In this document: one piece after another, positions 26,503-35,601 of the stretch | Position numbering within the stretch: the stretch's first letter is position 1 | Layout of the letters: each line of letters opens with the position of its first letter | Assembly: GCA_964342825.1 (NCBI GenBank) | Contig: CAYFHO010000013.1 | Coordinates: 27,010 to 91,009, forward strand | Origin: AAA164-E04 sp964342825 | Lineage (GTDB): Bacteria; Verrucomicrobiota; Verrucomicrobiia; Limisphaerales; AAA164-E04 | Length of the DNA: 64,000 bases | Reading direction: 5' to 3' | The notes under the pieces: model-generated | What the model saw: the letters and a program-made list of their open reading frames with translations, nothing else | What the model was told of the DNA's origin: nothing | The model's database searches: none | Translations under genes and position numbers: made by a program

Positions 26503-27951
26503 ATGGCTGACTGGAAAAATAAAAAAATATTGGTCGTTGGACTTGGGAAAAGTGGAATTGCCGCCGTGGATTTCCTCGTTTCGCAAAAAGCCAAGGTATG
26601 GGCTTTGGATTCGAATTCGAATGCCCATGTCAAAAAGATGGCCGAGGTTTTGAAAGCAAAAGGGGTAGAGGTCATTGTAGGGAAAGAAGATCTTCCAACA
26701 GAGGCTTTTGAATTGGCCGTGCTGAGTCCTGGTGTCCCTATGAACGCTGCAATCACTCTCGAGCTCAGGAAACGAAATATTCCGTGTATTGGAGAATTGG
26801 AGTTAGGGTATCAGGCTGCCGATTGTCTGAATATTGGAATCACAGGGACCAATGGAAAGACCACCACCACCCAACTTGTCAGTAAGGTTCTTGAATCAGG
26901 TCAACGCAATACGGCAGTAGCAGGAAACATCGGATTACCCCTTTGTTCCATTTTGGATCAAACAAGGTCTTTGGATTTTCTGACCCTTGAGGTGAGCTCG
27001 TATCAACTGGAAACCACTCAGTTTTACAGGCCCTCCATCGGAATACTCTTAAATCTTGCTCCGGATCATCAGGATCGACACGGGTCTTTCGACGAATATT
27101 GCAGGATCAAAGCTCGCTTATTTCAAAATCAGCAACCTCACGACTGGGGAATTATCCAGAGTGAAGCCATGGCTAAACTGCGCAGCCTGGGGGTACGTAT
27201 GCCGGGCAAACTGATCACATTCAGTGCTGAGAATCGTCGTGCTGATGTTTTTTTGGATCGAGGGCTTTTGATCAGTCGCGTTGAAGGTTGGTCCGGACCT
27301 TTATTGAATATGGCCGATTGTGAGCTGTCCGGTCCTCACAATGCCGAAAACATCATGGCGGCACTTCTGGTCGGACGCGTCTTGCGCATTCCACTAGATG
27401 CCATGAAGCAGGCCATCCAAACATTTAAGGTTCCAGCTCATCGAGGAGAGATGGTGCGCGAAGTAAATGGGGTCAAATATATCAACGATTCAAAGGCCAC
27501 CAATCCTCATGCAACAGCCCAGGCATTGCGGGCGTTACCCTCAGCCAAGGCAGGGGAGCCCAATGTATGGCTGATTGCTGGTGGAGAGGATAAGGGATTG
27601 CAGCATCATGATCTCGGCCCCTTGATCTCTCAAAAAGTTAAGGGTGCCATTTTGATAGGCAAATCACGGGAGAGGATGAGAGCTGCATGGAGTTTATTTG
27701 CGCCTTGTCAGCTTTGCGATGACTTGGTAGAAGCTGTGGGTGTAGCAGCGAGTAAAGCCTTACCCTCAGACGTCGTATTATTATCACCCGCTTGTGCCAG
27801 TTTGGACATGTTCAAAAATTTTGAACACCGGGGAGAAGTGTTCCGGAAAGCCGTGTCCCAACTTGAAGCCCGAGAAAGCTCTTCGGGAGCCATGAGTCAG
27901 GCTGACGATGTCGTTCCCAGTAATACTGAAAATGCCCAAACGGACCATTGA
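26503..27951 (+). CDS. murD: UDP-N-acetylmuramoylalanine-D-glutamate ligase MurD
   Basis: This 482-residue Mur ligase adds D-Glu to UDP-MurNAc-L-Ala. It has the N-terminal Rossmann segment V-V-G-L-G-K-S-G, the ATP loop G-T-N-G-K-T-T-T (about 116-123), E-V-S-S-Y-Q-L-E, N-L-A-P-D-H-Q-D-R-H and a C-terminal N-D-S-K-A-T-N-P-H-A-T followed by L-L-S-P-A-C-A-S-L-D. About 20 extra polar residues trail the usual C-terminus. The gap before the LysM gene (90 bp) is one of the larger ones inside the cluster. Confidence 0.97.
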   Translation: MADWKNKKILVVGLGKSGIAAVDFLVSQKAKVWALDSNSNAHVKKMAEVLKAKGVEVIVGKEDLPTEAFELAVLSPGVPMNAAITLELRKRNIPCIGELELGYQAADCLNIGITGTNGKTTTTQLVSKVLESGQRNTAVAGNIGLPLCSILDQTRSLDFLTLEVSSYQLETTQFYRPSIGILLNLAPDHQDRHGSFDEYCRIKARLFQNQQPHDWGIIQSEAMAKLRSLGVRMPGKLITFSAENRRADVFLDRGLLISRVEGWSGPLLNMADCELSGPHNAENIMAALLVGRVLRIPLDAMKQAIQTFKVPAHRGEMVREVNGVKYINDSKATNPHATAQALRALPSAKAGEPNVWLIAGGEDKGLQHHDLGPLISQKVKGAILIGKSRERMRAAWSLFAPCQLCDDLVEAVGVAASKALPSDVVLLSPACASLDMFKNFEHRGEVFRKAVSQLEARESSSGAMSQADDVVPSNTENAQTDH

Positions 27952-28041
27952 TGGCCCGTGATCTGTTGACCATTGGTATGGATAAAACCAAATACGAATT
28001 TTTTAAGAATTATACTCAAAATGTGATAAATTAAAGTTCCC

Positions 28042-28923
28042 ATGAAAGACCACAGTCCGCTCATTCCATCCGGCTCCCCTTTGGAGCAATTGCAGCACCG
28101 AAAAACCAAGGTGCTATCCACTGTCTTTGTCATCGTCGCCGCCCATGTTCTCCCCATTACGGGGCTCCTGCTCATGCAGGGGTGTAAACCCGATGCAGAC
28201 TCTGTAGCATCTAATAGTGAAGGGGAAAATCCGACTCAACCTCTCGGAACGGAAAAGAGCAATGATGTCAGTCCCAGTGACGAAAAGGAACTTTATGGGG
28301 AATTTGTCAGTAATCATGATGCATTGAGCATGCCCATTGACAAGTCCGGCAACATTGGGGAACCGATCAAGCAGGACCCAGCCAGTGTGGTTGCTCCCAG
28401 TGCATCCAACGAATTGGATTCCGAAATTCCTGACAATTGGGTGATCAAGGACCAAACCGGTCAACCTGTAGAGGGTGAAAATGCTCCTATCTCGGAGAAT
28501 CCTATCAACACAATTGATACTGCCAAAATTCAAACTCCACCCGCTAAAACCGGTTTGGTGGAGCATGAGGTACAGCCCGGTGACGTATTGTCTCGAATCG
28601 CCAGAAAATACCAGACAACTCTGAAAGATCTTCTTGAAGCCAATCCTGGTGTCGATCCCAGAAGATTAAGGGTGGGATATAAATTGGTTGTTCCAAGTGG
28701 CACGGCACTTCTTGCCAAAAAAGCGGATACACCCAAATCAAAACCTGTTGCCACGAGCGGTAAAACCTATGTGGTGAAAGCGGGTGATTCTCTCAGTGCA
28801 ATAGCAAGGGCTCATGGGGTGACCTTAAACAATCTCCGGAACGCAAATAACATTCGTACACACATCATTCACCCGGGGCAGAAATTGCAGATTCCAATCA
28901 AGAATGTTGCCTCTGGAAAGTAG
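28042..28923 (+). CDS. LysM-domain cell envelope protein in the dcw cluster
   Basis: The 293-residue protein has a hydrophobic segment (about 28-47) ending L-M-Q-G-C, a possible lipobox, so it may be a lipoprotein or a membrane-anchored protein. A long acidic, Ser/Asn/Pro-rich linker follows (about 50-170). Two LysM repeats come next: one from about 174 (V-Q-P-G-D-V-L-S-R-I-A) and one from about 240 (Y-V-V-K-A-G-D-S-L-S-A-I-A). LysM domains bind peptidoglycan glycan strands. No hydrolase domain is present, so a scaffolding or recruitment role at the wall is likely. It sits between murD and ftsW on the same strand, a non-classical insertion in dcw. Confidence 0.88.
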   Translation: MKDHSPLIPSGSPLEQLQHRKTKVLSTVFVIVAAHVLPITGLLLMQGCKPDADSVASNSEGENPTQPLGTEKSNDVSPSDEKELYGEFVSNHDALSMPIDKSGNIGEPIKQDPASVVAPSASNELDSEIPDNWVIKDQTGQPVEGENAPISENPINTIDTAKIQTPPAKTGLVEHEVQPGDVLSRIARKYQTTLKDLLEANPGVDPRRLRVGYKLVVPSGTALLAKKADTPKSKPVATSGKTYVVKAGDSLSAIARAHGVTLNNLRNANNIRTHIIHPGQKLQIPIKNVASGK

Positions 28924-28962
28924 GATGTTTTTGGAATCTTTGGTCATGATGGCTTGGGACTC

Positions 28963-30114
28963 ATGAGTGAATTCGATGCAAAGAGTTACAGTGTCAAGCA
29001 GGCTGCCTACCTGCTGATTCTTTGTGTCGCTCTCCTGCTGACTTTTGGTTCCGTCATGCTGTACAGTGCCAGCATGCACAATGAAGGCCCCTACCTTCTA
29101 CTTAAACATGTAGTATGGGTGGTCCTGGGATTTGGTGGGGCACTTTTCCTGGCTTGGAAAGATTATTCATGGGTCAAACGCCATGCTCCCTGGATTTTTA
29201 CGGTAGCCGTCATACTTCTGGCACTTATTTTTGTTTTTGGTTCTGTTCGAAATCATGCCCGAAGATGGTTTGTCTTCAGGGATATGGTTAGTTTTCAGCC
29301 ATCTGAGTTGGCCAAGATAGCCACCATTGTTTTTCTTGCATGGTATGGTGAAAAATACGCGGATAAAATGAAATCCTGGTCTTTTGGGTTCCTTTATCCG
29401 CTGGTTCCAATTGGAATCATGCTCTATCTGATCTTCATAGAACCTGATCGAGGAACGACCATTCTCATAGGTTCACTGACGGCAGTTATTCTATTACTCG
29501 CAGGCTCCAGGTGGTCAGGTTTCCTTTTGTTGGTTGTGATTGGGGTTGCAGGCTTAGCCTTTATTTTTGCAACACAGGAGACCCCGGGAAATCGCCTTAT
29601 GGCCTGGTTGGATCCCGAGAAATACAAACAGGGGCATGCTTATCAAATCTGGCAATCGCTGCTGGCTTTTGGTTCGGGAGGACTTGATGGATTGGGTTTG
29701 GGTAATGGACGTTTAAAGATCAATTACTTACCGGAGCAGCAGACTGATTTTATTTTCGCCGTGATCGGAGAGGAAATGGGGATGTTTATTTCGATTGCGG
29801 TCATCGCTGTTTTCGTTGTTTTGGTGATCTGTGGTTTGTTTATAGCTTGGAATGCCAGAGATCGATTTGGATTTTTAACAGCTGCCGGAATTACTTTTTT
29901 AATCGGGATGCAGGCCGTGATCAATATGGCGGTCGTGACGAATACACTTCCCAATAAAGGACTTTCACTTCCTTTCATCAGTTATGGAGGGTCTAATCTT
30001 TTGTTCATGATGGCAGGCGTTGGGCTGTTGATCAGTATTGCCAATCATTCCGTTCAGTCGATGGGGCAAAAGGGTCCGGCGCCAGTTGAGTCCCAGGATT
30101 TGCTCCGCGCATGA
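28963..30114 (+). CDS. ftsW: Peptidoglycan glycosyltransferase FtsW (SEDS family)
   Basis: From ATG 28963 the protein is 383 residues with about ten membrane helices. SEDS-family features include Y-S-A-S near the first helix, F-Q-P-S-E-L-A-K-I, L-I-F-I-E-P-D-R-G-T (with the conserved acidic residue needed for polymerase activity), E-Q-Q-T-D-F-I-F-A-V-I-G-E-E and N-K-G-L-S-L-P-F-I-S-Y-G-G-S. FtsW polymerises lipid II with FtsI. A TTG at 28954 is a longer alternative. The stop overlaps the murG start (ATGA). Confidence 0.96.
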   Translation: MSEFDAKSYSVKQAAYLLILCVALLLTFGSVMLYSASMHNEGPYLLLKHVVWVVLGFGGALFLAWKDYSWVKRHAPWIFTVAVILLALIFVFGSVRNHARRWFVFRDMVSFQPSELAKIATIVFLAWYGEKYADKMKSWSFGFLYPLVPIGIMLYLIFIEPDRGTTILIGSLTAVILLLAGSRWSGFLLLVVIGVAGLAFIFATQETPGNRLMAWLDPEKYKQGHAYQIWQSLLAFGSGGLDGLGLGNGRLKINYLPEQQTDFIFAVIGEEMGMFISIAVIAVFVVLVICGLFIAWNARDRFGFLTAAGITFLIGMQAVINMAVVTNTLPNKGLSLPFISYGGSNLLFMMAGVGLLISIANHSVQSMGQKGPAPVESQDLLRA

Positions 30115-31328
30115 AATTCAAATTAAAACCACAGCCCAATCCTTTGAAAGTTGCCATCGCGTGCGGTGGTACTGGGGGACATTTGTTCCCAGGTGTGGCG
30201 ATTGCAGATGCGCTTCGAGATAAGGGGCATCAAGCCATTTTGGTTCTTTCGGACAAAAGGGTAGACCGCGAAGCATCGGCAAGGATTGATCATCCATCCA
30301 TCGTTTTACCTTCAGCCGCATGGCAGCGGGGAACGAGACTCAGGTTTGCGGGTCGATTGGTGAAGGGCCTGGTAGCCTGTCGCTCTGCTTTAAACGTTCA
30401 CCAACCAGATGCAGTCTTGGCAATGGGAGGATTTACCAGTCTTGCGCCGGTTTTGATCGCTCGGCTCCAGAATCGACGTGTATTTTTACATGAAAGTAAT
30501 ACCGTCGCAGGTCGCGCCATCCGCCAGTTATCCAGATGGGCCGATGAAGTTTTCCTGGGTTTTGATTGTGCCAGAGACTCTGTTTCCAGACTCGAGTGTC
30601 AGGTGACAGGAACTCCTGTCAGGGAATCTCTGAGGCTCTTGAATCGAGAACATTGTTGTCGAGAACTCGGATTTGATCCCAAACATCCCGTCCTTTTGGT
30701 AACGGGGGGCAGTCAAGGAGCATTGGGAATCAACCGCCTTGTCATCAACAGTCAGCCTTCTCTTAAAGAAGCTATCCCCAACATTCAGGTCCTCCATTTG
30801 TGCGGCTTGCACGACAGCGAGGATGACATTCGGGCATCTTATGAGAAGAATGGTATCGTCGCACAAATTCATCCTTTTTTTAATCGTATGGACTTGGCTT
30901 TAGGTGCGGCCGATGCGGCGTTGGGTAGGTCGGGAGCCTCCTTTATGGCCGAACTTGCTGCTACGCGACTTCCAAGTTTATTGATACCCTTTCCAAGTTC
31001 CGTTGATGGGCATCAATTAAAAAATGCTCACACATTGGAGGGAGCAGGTGCTGCATTTTGCCTGGAAGAATCCGACGCAAATCCAGAGATCCTGACCTTG
31101 AGGATAAAAACTTTGTTGGTTGACCAAAAGAAACGACAAACGATTCAACAAGCTCTGGGTCATTTGGATTTTCCTGATTCCGCAAACCGGATTGTATCGC
31201 ACATCCTGACAAGACTAGGATTGGCTACGGAAGAGGACATGACCACTGAAAAGCAGGGTTCTTTGAAAGACCGAAACTCTGAAGCAGCAGAATCGGGAGA
31301 TTTAAAGAAGGCGTATTCGATATCATGA
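30111..31328 (+). CDS. murG: UDP-N-acetylglucosamine transferase MurG
   Basis: This 405-residue GT-B enzyme converts lipid I to lipid II at the inner face of the membrane. It has G-G-T-G-G-H (19-24) with F-P-G-V-A-I-A, a second glycine motif G-G-S-Q-G-A near 200, and F-P-S-S-V-D-G-H-Q-L-K-N-A in the UDP-GlcNAc pocket. The length is some 40-50 residues above E. coli MurG, mainly from a polar C-terminal tail of about 30 residues. Both ends overlap neighbours by 4 bp (ftsW before, murC-murB after). Confidence 0.95.
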   Translation: MKFKLKPQPNPLKVAIACGGTGGHLFPGVAIADALRDKGHQAILVLSDKRVDREASARIDHPSIVLPSAAWQRGTRLRFAGRLVKGLVACRSALNVHQPDAVLAMGGFTSLAPVLIARLQNRRVFLHESNTVAGRAIRQLSRWADEVFLGFDCARDSVSRLECQVTGTPVRESLRLLNREHCCRELGFDPKHPVLLVTGGSQGALGINRLVINSQPSLKEAIPNIQVLHLCGLHDSEDDIRASYEKNGIVAQIHPFFNRMDLALGAADAALGRSGASFMAELAATRLPSLLIPFPSSVDGHQLKNAHTLEGAGAAFCLEESDANPEILTLRIKTLLVDQKKRQTIQQALGHLDFPDSANRIVSHILTRLGLATEEDMTTEKQGSLKDRNSEAAESGDLKKAYSIS

Positions 31329-33688
31329 TGATTGAATCACCATTTCAACTGGATCATTGGTTGCAGGAAAATCCTGGAGCCAAATTATACTTTGTTGGAA
31401 TTGGTGGTTGCGGCATGAATGGGCTGGCTCACCTCGCTTTGGATGCCGGGTATCGAGTAGCCGGTTCGGATTTGCATGCAAAAACTTGTCTCGAAGATCT
31501 CAAGTTACGTGGAGCAAACATTGCCATCGGGCATCCGCCTGAACATCTTGAAACTTCCGAACCTGAGTTGATGATCCTTTCCTCGGCCATACCCGAGGAC
31601 AACCCGCAATATGAACGGGCTCGCTTAAATCAGCTTCCCATCGTGCACCGGGCTGCTTTATTGGGTGCTTTGACGCGCCGTTCGCAATCTTTATGCGTGG
31701 CCGGGATGCATGGAAAAACAACGACCTCTTCGCTTTTGGCCTTTGCACTGCAGAATCTGAATGCACCCATGTCTCACGCCATTGGGGGGCGAGTTGCCCA
31801 GTTGGTCAGGCAGGGAAATCACATTGCCCCTCTTCATCCAACGGACGCATCTCAAGTTGGAAAACCTTTCATGGTCATAGAGACAGATGAAAGCGATGGA
31901 AGTTTGCTTCAGTTTGAGCCTGACCACGCCATTTGCCTGAATATTGATCAGGAACATATGGATTACTTTGGCTCGATGGATGAGGTTGTTCGAGTTTTTG
32001 GACAGTTTGGTGAGCAGGTTAAAGGTTTTCGAGTTTATTGCATGGATGACTCGCGTCTCAGAGAATTGTTCATGGGGAGAGAGCGGGCCATATCCTACGG
32101 ATTCTCACCCGAGGCCGTCTATCAGATTGAATCCCATCAGCCAGCATCCCAGGGCCGCTCCTATCATACCTTTCGACTTAAAAGAGGGCGGCAGTCTTTA
32201 GGCGAGTTTCAAATCAGCCTCTTTGGTGTGGAAAATGTGTTGAATGCAACAGCTGTGATTGCATTGCTTTTGGAACTTGAATTTGAACTGGAGGCAGTCA
32301 GGGCTGCGATCAAAAATTTCAAGGGAGCGGACCGACGTCAGCAAAGGGTTTTTGAAAGTGTTGAAAATGTTGTGATCGATGATTACGGACATCATCCCAC
32401 TGAAATTCAAAGCACCTTAAATTCCATCCGCCCTCTTGTTCCAGGACGACTTTTGGTTGCTTTTCAGCCACATCGTTACTCTAGAACCGCCAGCTTGATG
32501 CCTGAGTTTCTTCAATGCTTTGACACGGCTGATAAGATATGGTTGACCGATATTTACGCCGCACACGAAGATCCCTTGCCAGGGGTGTCTGGACAATCCA
32601 TGGTGGAACAGCTGCAAAGGCGAGGGATGATGTCCACCTTTCATTCCGAATTAAAGACTTTGCCCAAGATCATTCAGAATGAGCTCAAACCTGGAGATTG
32701 GGTTGTGTTTTTTGGTGCCGGGACTATCACCTCTGCTGCATGGAATTTGGCTGACATTTTAAAACAACAAGAAACCATGGACGCGGTACCTCAAGAAGCT
32801 TCATTGCGAGCAAGATTGACCCAATCTGCCGTGCTGAAGGTAAACGAGCCACTGGGGCCCAAAACAACACTCAAGGTCGGAGGGATTGCAGACTTTTTTG
32901 TTCAACCGGCTACACGCAAAGACCTGACCGAGATTCTCAGTTGGGCTTCACAGAACTCCCTGCCTGTGACCATGCTTGGGCGTGGATCCAACCTGTTGAT
33001 TCGGGAGGGGGGCATTCGAGGGGTGGTCATTTCATTGGCTCACCCTGGTTTCTCAGAGGTCAGGGTAGAGGGGACCCGACTGATTTGTGGGGCGGGTGTC
33101 CGCTTGAAACTGGTTTCCGAAACTGCTCGCAAGGCAGGTTTGTCCGGATTGGAATTTTTCGAAGGGATTCCAGGTTGCGTTGGGGGTGCGTTGCGTATGA
33201 ATGCGGGGGCCATGCAAAGTTGTGCTTTTGAATCCTTGGTTCAATTGACCACGATGGATCGTCAAGGTGTCGTTCATGAATGGGCAGCCGGGGAAGTCGA
33301 GTCACGATACCGCCAATGCCCGCTTCTAAAGGAGCACATTGCTCTGGAGGCAGTTTTTGAAGGTTCGCATGCGGATCCAGCTACGATCAAACAGACCATG
33401 GATGATTACGGTCAACGCCGTCGTCAATCTCAACCAGTTGCATCCAGTGCCGGCTGTATGTTTAAAAACCCAAACCAAATTCCTGCAGGCAAATTGATTG
33501 AGGAGCTTGGATTAAAGGGTACCAGAGTTGGAGATGCAATGATCTCAGAGGTTCACGGCAATTTTATTGTGAATCGGGGAAATGCAACATCAACGGATGT
33601 GCTTGCATTGATTCAGATTGTTCGAGACCGAGCCAAGCAGGAACGTGGTATAGACCTGGAAGTGGAAGTGCAGGTGATTGGAGAATGA
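31325..33688 (+). CDS. murC/murB: MurC-MurB fusion (UDP-MurNAc-L-alanine ligase / UDP-GlcNAc-enolpyruvate reductase)
   Basis: This 787-residue protein carries two consecutive enzymes of UDP-MurNAc-L-Ala synthesis. MurC occupies about 15-475 (G-I-G-G-C-G-M-N-G-L, ATP loop G-M-H-G-K-T-T-T near 127, D-D-Y-G-H-H-P-T-E). MurB occupies about 495-787 (T-T-L-K-V-G-G, G-R-G-S-N-L-L-I, G-I-P-G-C-V-G-G-A, A-G-C-M-F-K-N-P, E-V-H-G-N-F-I-V-N). In MurB the usual catalytic Ser of the A-G-S-x-F-K-N-P loop is Cys711, a replacement known in several lineages. The MurB loop form is the short type II. Fusion places reduction and L-Ala ligation in one chain, with possible channelling. Start and stop overlap murG and ddl by 4 bp. 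Confidence 0.95.
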   Translation: MMIESPFQLDHWLQENPGAKLYFVGIGGCGMNGLAHLALDAGYRVAGSDLHAKTCLEDLKLRGANIAIGHPPEHLETSEPELMILSSAIPEDNPQYERARLNQLPIVHRAALLGALTRRSQSLCVAGMHGKTTTSSLLAFALQNLNAPMSHAIGGRVAQLVRQGNHIAPLHPTDASQVGKPFMVIETDESDGSLLQFEPDHAICLNIDQEHMDYFGSMDEVVRVFGQFGEQVKGFRVYCMDDSRLRELFMGRERAISYGFSPEAVYQIESHQPASQGRSYHTFRLKRGRQSLGEFQISLFGVENVLNATAVIALLLELEFELEAVRAAIKNFKGADRRQQRVFESVENVVIDDYGHHPTEIQSTLNSIRPLVPGRLLVAFQPHRYSRTASLMPEFLQCFDTADKIWLTDIYAAHEDPLPGVSGQSMVEQLQRRGMMSTFHSELKTLPKIIQNELKPGDWVVFFGAGTITSAAWNLADILKQQETMDAVPQEASLRARLTQSAVLKVNEPLGPKTTLKVGGIADFFVQPATRKDLTEILSWASQNSLPVTMLGRGSNLLIREGGIRGVVISLAHPGFSEVRVEGTRLICGAGVRLKLVSETARKAGLSGLEFFEGIPGCVGGALRMNAGAMQSCAFESLVQLTTMDRQGVVHEWAAGEVESRYRQCPLLKEHIALEAVFEGSHADPATIKQTMDDYGQRRRQSQPVASSAGCMFKNPNQIPAGKLIEELGLKGTRVGDAMISEVHGNFIVNRGNATSTDVLALIQIVRDRAKQERGIDLEVEVQVIGE

Positions 33689-34623
33689 GAGCCATCCGAA
33701 ATATTGCTGTATTGATGGGCGGACCCTCAGAAGAACGGGAGGTGTCCCTGGCCTCTGGGCGTGCTGTGGTGAAGGCTCTTGAATCGGTAGGTCATTCGGT
33801 CATTTCAGTCGATCCCAAAGAGGGTGCTTTCAACATACCCAAAGGTATCGATGTAGTGTTTTTAGCCCTGCATGGAACATTCGGAGAGGATGGAGAAGTG
33901 CAGACGGCACTTGAATCCATGGGATTGCCCTACACAGGGAGCGGACCTGAATCCAGCCGTCTTGCTTTCGATAAACTGGCCTCCAAACGCATTTTCATTG
34001 AACGAGGACTGCCAACACCTGAATTCGTAACCGTCAATTCCGCTGATTCTCAAATGCCTGTTGGGTTGTGCGATTCATTAGTCGTCAAACCCATTTGCCA
34101 AGGCTCGAGTGTGGGCCTGCATTTCGTCAAAGATAAGGGGCAATGGAAGGAGGCTCTGGAGAATGTTTTGAAGTATGGCAAGGAGGCTTTGGTCGAAAAA
34201 TATATTCAAGGACGCGAACTGACCGTTGGGATTATGGGGGGCAAACCTTGTCCTGTTGTCGAGATCTGCCCGAACAATGACGCTGCCTATGATTATGAAC
34301 ACAAGTACACCGCAGGAGCAACTGTCTATACCTGTCCTGCTGAATTGGATAAAGTTACCACTGAACGTTGCCAGGAACTGGGACTGAAAGCTTTCCATGC
34401 ACTGGGTTGTGTTGGTTATGGGCGTGTGGATATTCTTTTGGATCAAGGTAATCCTCTTCTGCTTGAGGTGAATACTTTGCCCGGAATGACCGCCACGAGT
34501 TTATTGCCCATGGCTGCCTCCGCTCTAGGGATGGGTTTTGAACAACTGTGTGAATGGATGATCGAAGATGCATTGTCCCGCCATTCGAAAAAAGTACCCC
34601 TTCCGCCAGTCACAAAGATTTAA
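33685..34623 (+). CDS. ddl: D-alanine-D-alanine ligase
   Basis: The 312-residue ATP-grasp enzyme makes D-Ala-D-Ala for MurF. Motifs include M-G-G-P-S-E-E-R-E-V-S, A-L-H-G-T-F-G-E-D-G, L-P-Y-T-G-S-G, V-V-K-P-I-C-Q-G-S-S-V-G, E-K-Y-I-Q-G-R-E-L-T-V and a C-terminal E-V-N-T-L-P-G-M-T metal-binding segment. The size fits the family. It is coupled to the murC-murB fusion by an ATGA overlap and lies 6 bp before ftsQ. Confidence 0.97.
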   Translation: MRAIRNIAVLMGGPSEEREVSLASGRAVVKALESVGHSVISVDPKEGAFNIPKGIDVVFLALHGTFGEDGEVQTALESMGLPYTGSGPESSRLAFDKLASKRIFIERGLPTPEFVTVNSADSQMPVGLCDSLVVKPICQGSSVGLHFVKDKGQWKEALENVLKYGKEALVEKYIQGRELTVGIMGGKPCPVVEICPNNDAAYDYEHKYTAGATVYTCPAELDKVTTERCQELGLKAFHALGCVGYGRVDILLDQGNPLLLEVNTLPGMTATSLLPMAASALGMGFEQLCEWMIEDALSRHSKKVPLPPVTKI

Positions 34624-34629
34624 CAAAAC

Positions 34630-35601
34630 ATGCTTTTCAAATCCTCCAAATCGCCATTCAGCGCCCCTGCCGATTCAGAAGACCTCGGTCTGGGGTGTCA
34701 GCGTCGTGAGCGTCGGCGTCGGTGGCTGAAGCGGATCAGTCGAGTGGGCGGGTACCTTGGTACAATGGCGCTCCTTGTCTGGTTGTTGCAGGGAGGGATT
34801 CAGATGTTTTTGGAGAACTATGTTTGGAGCAACCGCTCTCTTTCGCTTCAGCGGTTTCAAGTGCGTTCTCAGGGGGTGATACCTCAAAAGGTGTTGATTC
34901 AATGGACGGGTCTCAAAGCAGGGGACAACTTGCTGGCTTTTCATCTGGCTGAGATCAAACGGAATTTAGAACTCTCACCCTTCGTTGCCGAAGCCTCGGT
35001 TGAGCGAGTTTTTCCCGAAACCTTAAGCATCCACGTCCGTGAACGAAGACCTAAAGCTAGAATCCGACTTCTTCAATTGGATGGCCAACCCAATGCAGAC
35101 CTTAAATTGGTAACACTGCTTCTTGATGAGGAGGGAGTCGTCATGTCCGTGCCCCGTCAGGGAGAAATCCCGGTTGCCTTGCGCCTGCAATGGCAGCAAT
35201 TACCCGAAATCAAGGGAGCATCCGATATTAAATATCACATCGGTAAGGAGGTTGAGGATCAACGTTTAAAATCCGCTTTGGATTGGTTGAGCACTTTTCG
35301 ACGGTCATCTTTGAATTCTTTTCAGAAAATTGTGAGCATTGATATTTCAGATAATGACCTCCTTAAAGTTCAGACGCAGGATGGTCAGACCATCTTGTTT
35401 GGTCACCATGAATTTGAACCGCAGCTGTCCAAGTGGATGCAGGTCATGGAATTCGGTCGCCAGATAGGCAGGCGACTTGCCTACCTTGACTTGAGTATTA
35501 CCAACAACATGCCATACGAATGGGTGCCTGAGGAGGCTATGCAGTCGGATAAAAATTTTCATCGAAACCGTGTTCCAGATTTAAATCATGTGGATGTTTA
35601 A
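34630..35601 (+). CDS. ftsQ: Cell division protein FtsQ
   Basis: The 323-residue protein has a basic cytoplasmic N-terminus (R-R-E-R-R-R-R-W), one membrane helix (about 40-58) and a periplasmic part starting with a POTRA domain (about 75-140: G-L-K-A-G-D-N-L-L-A-F followed by P-F-V-A-E-A-S-V-E-R-V-F-P). The E-R-R-P-K-A segment at the end of POTRA is typical of FtsQ/DivIB. FtsQ scaffolds FtsL/FtsB at the septum. Position between ddl and ftsA is canonical. It overlaps the ftsA start by 14 bp. Confidence 0.93.
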   Translation: MLFKSSKSPFSAPADSEDLGLGCQRRERRRRWLKRISRVGGYLGTMALLVWLLQGGIQMFLENYVWSNRSLSLQRFQVRSQGVIPQKVLIQWTGLKAGDNLLAFHLAEIKRNLELSPFVAEASVERVFPETLSIHVRERRPKARIRLLQLDGQPNADLKLVTLLLDEEGVVMSVPRQGEIPVALRLQWQQLPEIKGASDIKYHIGKEVEDQRLKSALDWLSTFRRSSLNSFQKIVSIDISDNDLLKVQTQDGQTILFGHHEFEPQLSKWMQVMEFGRQIGRRLAYLDLSITNNMPYEWVPEEAMQSDKNFHRNRVPDLNHVDV

